DNA of 64,000 bases from Subtercola boreus (GTDB lineage Bacteria; Actinomycetota; Actinomycetes; Actinomycetales; Microbacteriaceae): the NCBI RefSeq assembly GCF_003399635.1, contig NZ_NBXB01000029.1:186001-250000 (forward strand), written 5' to 3'. The notes under the pieces are model-generated. The model saw nothing but the letters and a program-made list of their open reading frames with translations, did not search any database and was not told the DNA's origin. Each line of letters starts with the position of its first letter. Within the stretch, counting starts at the first letter, position 1. Shown here in pieces: positions 17,660 through 25,208 of the stretch. The position numbers and the translations under genes are program-made.

Positions 17660-17692
17660 TTGGGCCCCAAAAAGGCAACCTTTGGGGCCCAA
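17660..17692. terminator. Hairpin 2 between convergent glycosylase and htpX genes
   Basis: A perfect 12-bp inverted repeat, TTGGGCCCCAAA and its complement, with a 9-base loop. Very stable; probably the main bidirectional terminator of this junction. Confidence 0.65.
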
Positions 17693-17740
17693 ACTGCCCA
17701 CTCGATTGAGTCTGGAGGGCGGGGACGTCACGCCAAGGGA

Positions 17741-17923
17741 CGGTGCCGCCCGCGAGAACGCGTGGCCACACCCCGAGCTCCTACGGTGCCGCCCGCGAGA
17801 ACGCGCGGCCACACCCCGAGCTCCTACGGTGCCGCCCGCAAGAACGCGCGGCCACACCCCGAGCTCCTACGGTGCCGCCCGCGAGAACGCGTGGCCACAC
17901 CCCGAGCTCCTACGGTGCCGCCC
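17741..17923 (+). repeat. 43-bp tandem repeat, four copies plus a partial
   Basis: Units begin at 17741, 17784, 17827 and 17870, each starting CGGTGCCGCCCGC; an 11-base partial copy starts at 17913. Copies differ at only a few positions (GCGTGG/GCGCGG, GCGAG/GCAAG). The unit is not a multiple of three and the array lies between convergent gene ends, so it is non-coding. There are no spacers, so it is not a CRISPR. The rest of the 17,565-17,941 gap holds two hairpins. Confidence 0.9.
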
Positions 17924-17941
17924 GGAGGGCGGACCATAAAC

Positions 17942-18817
17942 TCAGAAGCTGCCGCCCATCTTCTCGAGGCGGGCAACGCGCTCGGGGATCGGCGGGTGGG
18001 TCGCGAAGAGCTTGTTCATGAGGCCGGGCTTCAGGGGGTCCGCGATCCACATGTGCGCCATCGAGGTGGACTGCCGCGCCATGGGGCGGCCGTAGTTCTC
18101 GAGCTTGACGAGGGCGCTGGCGAGGGCGTCGGGATGGCGGGTCGTCATCGCGCTCGTCGCGTCGGCCAGGTATTCGCGCTGGCGGGAGACCGCGAGCTGC
18201 ACGACGGTCGCGACGAGCGGTGCGATCACGGCGGCGACGAGCCCGAGGATCAGCAGTACGGGGTTCGAGTTGTTGCTGTTGCCCCGGCCGAAGAAGGCCA
18301 TGCGGAGGAAGAAGTCTGCGATGATGCCCACCGCCACGACCAGCCCGTAGACGATCAGCGACACCCGGATGTCGTAGTTCTTCACGTGCCCGAGCTCGTG
18401 CGCCATGACCCCTTCGAGCTCGGCGTCGGTCATGATGTCGAGCAGCCCGGTGGTCACCGCGACCACCGCGTGGGCGGGATCCCGGCCGGTCGCGAAGGCG
18501 TTGGGGGCGGAGTCGTTGACGATGTAGACGCGGGGCATGGCCATGCCGGTCGTGATCGACAGGTTCTCGATGATGCGCCAGAGCCGGGGGTTGTCGGCCT
18601 TCTGGATCTCGACCGCCCCGCTCGAGATGACGGCCTGCGAGGCCGCGAAGAAGTACTGCACGATCGCGAACCCGACAGCGAAGACCAGGATGACGATCGT
18701 CAGCGACAGATTGTTGTAGAGAAAACCCGCCAGGTAGCCGAGGCCGCCGATGATGAGGATGAACAGAACGAGGATGATGACTGTGTTGCGCTTGTTCTGC
18801 GCGATCGCCTTGTACAA
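17942..18817 (-). CDS. htpX: HtpX-like membrane zinc protease, M48 family
   Basis: 291 residues. Membrane protease for quality control of damaged membrane proteins. Two N-terminal helices, then zinc motif HELGH (140-144), two further helices and the third ligand in REYLADATSA. ATHPPIPERVARLE closes the protein. The start is unclear: TTG 18817 gives the expected N-terminus (YKAIAQNKRN) but no ribosome binding site precedes it. Only 36 bp separate it from lemA, with which it forms the usual LemA-HtpX pair. Confidence 0.92.
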   Translation of the reverse strand: MYKAIAQNKRNTVIILVLFILIIGGLGYLAGFLYNNLSLTIVILVFAVGFAIVQYFFAASQAVISSGAVEIQKADNPRLWRIIENLSITTGMAMPRVYIVNDSAPNAFATGRDPAHAVVAVTTGLLDIMTDAELEGVMAHELGHVKNYDIRVSLIVYGLVVAVGIIADFFLRMAFFGRGNSNNSNPVLLILGLVAAVIAPLVATVVQLAVSRQREYLADATSAMTTRHPDALASALVKLENYGRPMARQSTSMAHMWIADPLKPGLMNKLFATHPPIPERVARLEKMGGSF

Positions 18818-18853
18818 AGAAGCCGGGGTGATGGGGGGGCTAGGAATACGGGG

Positions 18854-19420
18854 CTAGAACTGCACGCGCGGCGGCTCGGCGATCGCCGCGAGGTCGGACA
18901 CCTCGAAGAAGTCGCGCGAGCCGAAACCGAGGCGCTTGGCGAAAACGTTGTTCGGGAAGACCTTGACCTTCGTGTTGAGCTCTCGCACACCACCGTTGTA
19001 GAAACGGCGGGACGCCTGCACCTTGTCTTCGGTGTCGACCAGTTCGGCTTGCAACTGCAGGAAGTTCTGCGAGGCCTGGAGCTGCGGGTAGGCCTCAGCC
19101 ACTGCGAAGATGCTCTTGAGCGCGGTCTGCATGTGGTTCTCAGCAGCGGATGCCTCAGCCGGCCCCTGGGCGCTGAGAGTCTCGGCGCGGGCCTGGGTGA
19201 CGGCCTCGAAGACGCCCTTCTCGTGCGCCGCATAGCCCTTCACCGACTCGATGAGGTTCGGCAGCAGGTCGGCCCGCCTCTTCAGCTGCACCGTGATGTC
19301 GCTCCACGCCTCGTCGACGCGCACGTTCAGCGTGACGAGCGAGTTGTAGGTCGCCCACAGGTAGATGCCGACGATGACGACGAGCACGACAACGATGATC
19401 AGGGGGATGAGCCATTCCAT
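18854..19420 (-). CDS. lemA: LemA family protein
   Basis: 188 residues. One N-terminal membrane helix (WLIPLIIVVVLVVIVGIYLW) followed by a helical bundle with the family motif YNSLVTLNVRVDEAWSDI and LLPNLIESVKGYAAHE. Partner of HtpX in many bacteria, probably in envelope stress or proteolysis. The start is set at ATG 19420 because -10 TATAGT lies 7 bases upstream; GTG 19429 would fall inside that promoter. Confidence 0.92.
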   Translation of the reverse strand: MEWLIPLIIVVVLVVIVGIYLWATYNSLVTLNVRVDEAWSDITVQLKRRADLLPNLIESVKGYAAHEKGVFEAVTQARAETLSAQGPAEASAAENHMQTALKSIFAVAEAYPQLQASQNFLQLQAELVDTEDKVQASRRFYNGGVRELNTKVKVFPNNVFAKRLGFGSRDFFEVSDLAAIAEPPRVQF

Positions 19421-19427
19421 GACCCCC

Positions 19428-19433
19428 ACTATA
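19428..19433 (-). promoter_or_regulatory. -10 box of leaderless lemA-htpX promoter
   Basis: TATAGT on the minus strand, 7 bases before ATG 19420; near-consensus. Confidence 0.55.
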
Positions 19434-19506
19434 ACGACTGAGGGCTTCTCACACAGCGAGCGCGAGGCAAGCTCCCAGCGACCGGGCGATCAGCGCCTCG
19501 AGCGCC

Positions 19507-21063
19507 TCACGAACGCGCCTCGAGCACCCGCTGCAGCCACCCGTACGACTCCTTCGGGGTGCGGTCCTGCGTGTTCGGGTCGACATGCACGAGGCCGTAC
19601 CGCAGGCTGTAGCCGGCCGTCCACTCGAACCCGTCGAGCAGCGAGCGGATGTGGAACCCCGCGAGAGTCACCCCCGCGGCATCCCCGGATGCCGCCACTG
19701 CGTCGAGCGCGGCGACGACGTGGGCGGTGAGGTGGTCGATCCGCCGGGCGTCGGGGATGCGGGCGTCGCCGGTGGCGGCATCCAGCACCACCCTGTCGGC
19801 AGCCCCGAACCCGCCCCCGCTGACGTGCACAGGTGGCAGCGCATCACCGTACTCGGCACCGAGTTGGGCGAGCGCCACCCCGAGGAACTCCGGCGCGTTC
19901 GGCAGGCCCGAAGGCGTGCGCTCGAATTCCGGCCACGGCGCGAAGCGGAACGGAAGCGACGAGAGCGCCGAAGCCTCCCCGTCGGCCGCAGCCACGCCGA
20001 GACCGCCCGCGGCAACACGGGTCGGTGCGCTGTAGCTGATGCCGTAGAAGTCGAGGGGCTGCCGGATGACCGCCAGGTCGGTCTCGGATGCCTCGACCAG
20101 GGGCCTCAGCAGCCGCCTGAACTCTTCGGCAACCGACGGGTACGCTCCGAGCAGCACCGCGTCGCCGAACATCCGATTCTGCACCGTGTTCCAGAGCGCG
20201 GCGAACTGCGCGTCGTCGTCGGAGCCCGTCTGCGGCGACGTCGGTGAGTAGGAGTTCACGATGCCGATCCCACCCGTGACGGGCGCCGCGCGGAGGGCCT
20301 CGACGGCGATACCGTGCCCGAGAAGCAGGTTGTGCCCGACCGGCAACGCGTCGAAGAGCAGGGTGGATCCCGGTGCGTGCCGCCCGAAGCCGTACCCCTC
20401 GAGCATCACCGTGGCCGGCTCGTGCAGGGTCACCCAGCGATGCACACGATCGCCGAACTGCTCCCCCACCGCGTAGGCGTAGTCGCCGAAACGGTGGGCG
20501 GTGTCGCGCTTCAGCCAGCCGCCGCTGAGGGCCGAGGGGGTGTCCCAGTGGAAGAGCGTCGCCGTCGGGCTGATGTCGGCGGCCAGCAGTTCGTCGAGCA
20601 GGCGGTCGTAGAACGCGACACCTTCGCGGTTCAGCGCGCCGGAACCCCGCGGCTGCAGGCGCGGCCACGCAAACGAGAACGAGTACGACTCCGCCCCGAG
20701 CGCTGCCAGCAGGCCGACGTCTTCGGATACCCGGTGGTAGTGGTCGGCAGCGATGTCGGCCGTGGCCCCGCCCTCGATGCGGCCGCGCTGGTGGCTGAAG
20801 TCGTCCCAGACGGACGGCTCCCGGCCGCCGTCGTGAGCGCCGCCCTCAATCTGGAACGCACTGGAGGTGATCCCCAGCACGAAGTCCGCCGGGAGCCTGG
20901 TGGCGAAGGCCTCCGCCTCGCCCTGGGCGGTGTCCCGGGCATCCACCCGCCGCCTGGCCGCCGCGGCAGGACGGCCGGTCGCACCCGGTGAGGCACTGGA
21001 TGACCGGGGCCCGCTCGAACCGATCGCGCCGCTTCCCCCACCCGACCCGCTGCCGCGCCTCAT
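19507..21063 (-). CDS. GH1 beta-glucosidase-like protein lacking the catalytic nucleophile
   Basis: 518 residues. A roughly 55-residue Ser/Gly/Ala-rich tail precedes a full-length GH1 barrel: FVLGITSSAFQIEGG, FSFAWPRLQP, FHWDTPSAL, TLHEP and LLDGFEWTAGYSLRYGLVHVD are in order. The acid/base Glu215 is kept, but the normal TNEP asparagine is His. At the nucleophile position, where active members have ITENG, this protein reads VHVSGGG (412-418), with no glutamate. Hydrolysis by the usual double-displacement route should therefore fail. The gene is the last of a four-gene operon and its ATG overlaps the upstream stop (ATGA). It may be a pseudoenzyme, a lectin-like binder, or an enzyme with changed chemistry. 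Confidence 0.85.
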   Translation of the reverse strand: MRRGSGSGGGSGAIGSSGPRSSSASPGATGRPAAAARRRVDARDTAQGEAEAFATRLPADFVLGITSSAFQIEGGAHDGGREPSVWDDFSHQRGRIEGGATADIAADHYHRVSEDVGLLAALGAESYSFSFAWPRLQPRGSGALNREGVAFYDRLLDELLAADISPTATLFHWDTPSALSGGWLKRDTAHRFGDYAYAVGEQFGDRVHRWVTLHEPATVMLEGYGFGRHAPGSTLLFDALPVGHNLLLGHGIAVEALRAAPVTGGIGIVNSYSPTSPQTGSDDDAQFAALWNTVQNRMFGDAVLLGAYPSVAEEFRRLLRPLVEASETDLAVIRQPLDFYGISYSAPTRVAAGGLGVAAADGEASALSSLPFRFAPWPEFERTPSGLPNAPEFLGVALAQLGAEYGDALPPVHVSGGGFGAADRVVLDAATGDARIPDARRIDHLTAHVVAALDAVAASGDAAGVTLAGFHIRSLLDGFEWTAGYSLRYGLVHVDPNTQDRTPKESYGWLQRVLEARS

Positions 21064-22538
21064 GCGCCGAGCACGCGGTCGAGGTAGGCATTCGTGAACA
21101 GCCGCGCCGGGTCGAGCCGGTCACGGAGCGCCACGAAGTCATCGAAACGCGGATACAGCTCCCGCAGGTGCTCGGCACCCCGAGTGTGCAGTTTGCCCCA
21201 GTGCGGCCGGCCGGCGTGTGCCGTCATGATCTCCTCGACCGCCTCGAAGTACTTCTCGTGACGTTCACGGAAGAAGCGGTGCACTGCAATGTATCCCGTC
21301 GCGCGTCCGCTCGCGGTCGACAGCCACAGGTCGTCGGCGGCGGCGAAACGCACTTCGACCGGGAACGAGACGCGCCAGCCCCGGCGCTCGATCAGCGCGT
21401 CGATCTCGCGGAGCACCGCGGGCACCGCCTCGGCCGGCAGCGCGTACTCCATCTCGCGGAACCGCACCGTGCGCCTCGAAGCGAACACCCGCGGCGAGTG
21501 GTCCGCGAACTCGCGGGTGCCGGTGAGTCTTTCGGCAACCCTGTTGATGTACGGGATGACCGGGGGCACGATCCGCCCGAGCGAACAGGTGAGGCGGAAG
21601 AGCTGGTTCGAGACCAGCCAGTCGTCGACGAGGCGGCGCCCAAGCGTCAGCGGGGCACGCGGTGCCGTACCGGGCAGGCGGGTGTTCGTCTTCGTGAGGG
21701 CCGTCTGCGTGTGCGGGAACCAGTAGAACTCGAAGTGGTCGGATGTCGCCACCCGGGCCTCGAGCGTCTCCAGCACCTCCTGCAGCGGTTCTGAGCGCTC
21801 CACTGCGTGAAGAACGAACGCCGGCACGCACTGCAGCGTCACGGAGACGAGGATGCCGAGGGCGCCGAGCCCGAGCGCGACGGCGGGCAGCAGCTCGGGG
21901 TTCTCTGTGCCGTGCTCTGTGCCGGGCTCGGCACCGTTCGCCGTGCCGTTCGCCGTGTCGCCGACCCGCAGGAGTTCACCGGCGCCCGTCACGAGCTCGG
22001 CTCCGACGACCTGGGCCGCGATGCCGCCGAAGCGCGCCCCTGTGCCGTGGGTGCCGGTGGAGATCGCTCCACTGATGCTCTGCCTGTCGATGTCGCCCAT
22101 GTTCGCCAGGGCGAGGCCGTAGGGCCGGAGCATCCGGGGAAGGTCGTAGAGGCGCGTGCCGGCGCCGAGGGTGACACGGCCGCGCGCTTCGTCGACGGCC
22201 AGCACGCCACTGAGGGCGGAGAGGTCGAGCTGCACCCCCGTCGCGACGGCGATGCCCGTGAAGCTGTGGCCGGCGCCGACGGCCTTGATCCGGATGCCCG
22301 CCCGAGCGGCCGCGACGACGGCCCGTTGCACGGCTTCCGCGGTCGCGGGCCGTTCGACGCGTGCCGGACGCACGGCCTCCGTTCGGCCCCAGTTCTGCCA
22401 GACCGCACCCGTGATGGCCGCTCCGCCGTCGGCTCCGAGACCCACGCCGACCCCGACCCGCGGCCGCTTGGCGCGGCGTGGGCCGGCAGCCCGCGGGGCG
22501 CTGGTGGCCGCGGGGACGTTCGGGTCGGTCTCGCTCAC
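21060..22538 (-). CDS. D-arabinono-1,4-lactone oxidase family FAD enzyme
   Basis: 492 residues from GTG 22538. ALO/GULO-type flavoenzyme that oxidises an aldonolactone. FAD-binding segment KAVGAGHSFTGIA (His91 at the covalent flavin position), GAISTGTHGTG loop, and C-terminal HWGKLH and LDPARLFTNAYLDRVLG are present. A low-complexity insertion (TANGTANG, PGTEHGTEN) around residues 210-230 comes from short DNA repeats at 21,900-21,960. The start overlaps the preceding stop (GTGA), so translation is coupled. Substrate unknown; the neighbouring aldolase and transporter suggest a sugar-derived compound. Confidence 0.88.
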   Translation of the reverse strand: MSETDPNVPAATSAPRAAGPRRAKRPRVGVGVGLGADGGAAITGAVWQNWGRTEAVRPARVERPATAEAVQRAVVAAARAGIRIKAVGAGHSFTGIAVATGVQLDLSALSGVLAVDEARGRVTLGAGTRLYDLPRMLRPYGLALANMGDIDRQSISGAISTGTHGTGARFGGIAAQVVGAELVTGAGELLRVGDTANGTANGAEPGTEHGTENPELLPAVALGLGALGILVSVTLQCVPAFVLHAVERSEPLQEVLETLEARVATSDHFEFYWFPHTQTALTKTNTRLPGTAPRAPLTLGRRLVDDWLVSNQLFRLTCSLGRIVPPVIPYINRVAERLTGTREFADHSPRVFASRRTVRFREMEYALPAEAVPAVLREIDALIERRGWRVSFPVEVRFAAADDLWLSTASGRATGYIAVHRFFRERHEKYFEAVEEIMTAHAGRPHWGKLHTRGAEHLRELYPRFDDFVALRDRLDPARLFTNAYLDRVLGA

Positions 22539-23785
22539 AGGAACGCCTGGCCTTCGCCGCGGTAGGTCGGTACGGCCGCCACCACCTCGTCGCCCGACAC
22601 CACGTGGAACTCGTTCACGTGCTCCGACAGCTCTCCCGACTTCGTGTGCCGGAGCCACACCCGGTCCCCCGCCGCGAGCGCCGCCGCAGCCCGGCCCGAG
22701 AGCGGAGTCTGCACCTCGCCCGCCATCTCGCGCGGCTGCATCGACAGCCCCTCCGGCCAGACGATCTCGGGGAGGCGGTCGGGCTGCGCGGGGCCGGAGG
22801 CGATCCAGCCACCGCCCAGCAGCGTCGCCATCTGCGGCGTGGGCTTTCGCACCACCGAGAGCGCGAACGCGGCCGCCGGTGCCGGGCGGAAGCGCGAATA
22901 CGTGTCGAAGAGATGCCCGCCGAACAGCCCACTGCCCGCCGCCACCTCGGTCACCGACGCATCGGCCGAGGTCGATTCGAGCGAACCGGTGCCGCCGCCG
23001 TTCACGAATTCGAGGTCGGCCACCTCGCGCACGGCCTCGACGACCGCGCCGCGGCGGTCGGCGATCTCGGCGATGGAGCGGTGCTGCATCCAGTCGAGCA
23101 CGCCTGCGCGGGCCGGATTGCCGCGCGGGCGGTTGCCGACGCCCGCGATCTGCGCCTCGTAGCCCATCAGCCCGACGAGTTCGAAGCCGGGCCGCGAGAC
23201 GATGTGCTGCGCGAGCACCCGCGCCTGGCCGGCCGTGAAGACCGGCGAGCGCCACACCCCGACGTGCCCGAGGGCGCGGGTGACGAACGACGAGTCGAGT
23301 TCGACACAGAGTCGGAGGCTCGCCCTCCCCTGGGGCGGAACAACCGCGTCGATCAGGTCGAGGTGCTCCACGGAGTCCACCATGATCGTGACGCGCGAGG
23401 CGAGCCGCTCGTCGGCGGCGAGCTGCCGGATCGCAGAACGGTCGGCCGTCGGGTACCCCACCACCACGTCGTCGATGGACTCGGCAAGCCAGAGCGCCTC
23501 GGCCAGGGTGTACCCCAGCACCCCCGCGTAGCCCGGGAGCGCGAGCACAGCATCGAGCACCGCACGCACCCGCACGGACTTGCTGGCGACGCGGATCGGC
23601 TTGCCCGCCGCCCGGTCGATCATCGCGAAGGCGTTGTGTGCGAGAGCACCGAGGTCGAGCGCGGCAAGCGGCGGGTCGAGGTGGGCGGTGGCCCGGGTCA
23701 GCCGCGGCCAGTGCTCGGCGGGATCGTGCCAGGAAGCCGCGCCCGCCGGGGGCCTGGCCAGGCTGAACGGGGGCCGGTCATCCAT
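22535..23785 (-). CDS. PLP-dependent amino acid deaminase/aldolase (alanine racemase-like fold)
   Basis: 416 residues. Fold-type III PLP enzyme related to D-threonine aldolase and D-serine dehydratase. PLP lysine is Lys69 in RVASKSVR; barrel motifs include VLGYTLAEALWL, FELVGLMGYEAQIAG and VNGGGTGSLE. The C-terminal segment RHTKSGELSEHVNEF corresponds to the metal-site region of D-serine dehydratase-like enzymes, where a His and often a Cys bind zinc; here the Cys position appears to be Ser. Overlaps both neighbours by 3-4 bp. Reaction and substrate are not established. Confidence 0.8.
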   Translation of the reverse strand: MDDRPPFSLARPPAGAASWHDPAEHWPRLTRATAHLDPPLAALDLGALAHNAFAMIDRAAGKPIRVASKSVRVRAVLDAVLALPGYAGVLGYTLAEALWLAESIDDVVVGYPTADRSAIRQLAADERLASRVTIMVDSVEHLDLIDAVVPPQGRASLRLCVELDSSFVTRALGHVGVWRSPVFTAGQARVLAQHIVSRPGFELVGLMGYEAQIAGVGNRPRGNPARAGVLDWMQHRSIAEIADRRGAVVEAVREVADLEFVNGGGTGSLESTSADASVTEVAAGSGLFGGHLFDTYSRFRPAPAAAFALSVVRKPTPQMATLLGGGWIASGPAQPDRLPEIVWPEGLSMQPREMAGEVQTPLSGRAAAALAAGDRVWLRHTKSGELSEHVNEFHVVSGDEVVAAVPTYRGEGQAFL

Positions 23786-25128
23786 CAGCGGACTCCTCTC
23801 ACTCGGGCGACCGCCACGGAGCCGGCTGCCGCGAACACGGCGGCCAGCACGAAGAGCGCCATGAATCCCCCGGTCATCGCGACGACGAGCGCTCCGAGCA
23901 GCGGCGCCATCGCCTGCGGAACCGCCGTCGCGATATTCATGATGCCGAGGTCCTTGCCCCGTGCGGCCGGATCCGGCAGCACCTGGGTGGCGAGGGCCTG
24001 GTCGACGGAGAGGAAGCAGCCGTAGCCGAGGCCGAGGAGCCCCGCCGCGACCATGGCCGCTCCGAGGTTCGGCACGAACGCCAGCAGCAGGGCCGCGAGG
24101 GCCTGCAGCAGGGAGGCCGTGAAGACGAAGGCCCGCCGTCGCCCCAGCCGGTCGGAGAGCGCCCCGGCCCCGAGGGAGGCGAGGATGACGAACACCATGT
24201 AGATGAGCGTCAGAACGATCAGGTCGGTCTCCGCCGACTCATCGTGCAGACCGTACGTGAGGAAGTACAGCAGAAGCGCCGTTCCGAGGGCGTTGCCGGT
24301 GTTCACCAGCACTCGCCCGAGCAGCGTGAACCCGAAGTCGGGGTGACGCGTGGGGCTGATCCAGAACCCATTGAAGAAGGCGCGCGCGCCGAAGGGTGCA
24401 CGGGCGGAACGCTCGAGCACCGCATCCGGAGCCCACAGGCAGAACGGCAGCACGAGCAGCACCAACAGCACGGCCACGGCCAGGTACCCGGCGGATTGTG
24501 CCGTGAAGAGCGTCGTCACCAGGATGAGGCCGAGGATCGTTCCGATCGCCTGCGGGGCGGCGAGCCAACCCGAGACCACTCCGCGCTGGGACGTCGGCAC
24601 CTGGTCGGAGATGGTGGCCGTGAGCGCGGCGGTGAGTACACAGAAACCAGTGATGGCGAGAACCCAGAAGATGCCGACCCCGACGAGCGTGCTCTGGGCC
24701 CCGAGCAGTGCCAGCGACAACCCGAATACGAGGGTTCCGACGACCATCCAGGGGCGGCGACGACCGAAGCGCGAGGTGGTGCGGTCGGAGAGGGCACCGG
24801 TGAGCGGGAACGCGATGAGCGCTGCGACACCCGCGAGGCCGGAGATGACGCCGAACGCGAGCACGCTGGCGATCCAGTCGGTGGAGGCGGCCGCGGCTGA
24901 GGCAGAACCGCTCTGCAGGCTCTCGATCTGGAGGGGCAACAGCAGTTGGATCGGGGTGAGCTGGGCCATCCAGATGCCGAGCCAGGCCGCGGCGAACAGC
25001 GCGATCCAGCCGCCGCCGACCCGGATGCGGGGCTCGGCGAATGCTTCGGGGGCACCCGCAGGCGCCGCGGGGGCCGTGCGTGCGCCGTGCGGCCAAGGGG
25101 TCTCACGCGACATCCGGTTACCGTCCAT
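23785..25128 (-). CDS. MFS transporter, SLC45/sugar:cation-symporter-like
   Basis: 447 residues, 12 predicted membrane helices. Loop 2-3 reads GALSDRTTSRFGRRRPWMVV, the form found in SLC45 and glycoside-pentoside-hexuronide type transporters, and GALSDRLGRRRAFVF occurs in the second half. First gene of an operon with the aldolase, lactone oxidase and GH1-like protein (each overlapping the next by 3-4 bp), so it probably imports their substrate. Divergent from the Ig-like protein gene with an 80-bp gap. Confidence 0.87.
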   Translation of the reverse strand: MDGNRMSRETPWPHGARTAPAAPAGAPEAFAEPRIRVGGGWIALFAAAWLGIWMAQLTPIQLLLPLQIESLQSGSASAAAASTDWIASVLAFGVISGLAGVAALIAFPLTGALSDRTTSRFGRRRPWMVVGTLVFGLSLALLGAQSTLVGVGIFWVLAITGFCVLTAALTATISDQVPTSQRGVVSGWLAAPQAIGTILGLILVTTLFTAQSAGYLAVAVLLVLLVLPFCLWAPDAVLERSARAPFGARAFFNGFWISPTRHPDFGFTLLGRVLVNTGNALGTALLLYFLTYGLHDESAETDLIVLTLIYMVFVILASLGAGALSDRLGRRRAFVFTASLLQALAALLLAFVPNLGAAMVAAGLLGLGYGCFLSVDQALATQVLPDPAARGKDLGIMNIATAVPQAMAPLLGALVVAMTGGFMALFVLAAVFAAAGSVAVARVRGVR

Positions 25129-25208
25129 CCCCTTGTTTTCTTACATACAACCGCATGGGGCTTTGACTTTGGGAAAGATTCCTTGCTAAATGGAAGAAGG
25201 TGTCAGTC

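Noticed and set aside
17741-17923. CRISPR array
   Set aside because: The 43-bp repeats are contiguous without spacers and no cas genes are nearby.
23202-23531. Plus-strand frames over the aldolase and lactone oxidase genes
   Set aside because: All are shadows of the minus-strand operon, which carries clear catalytic motifs.
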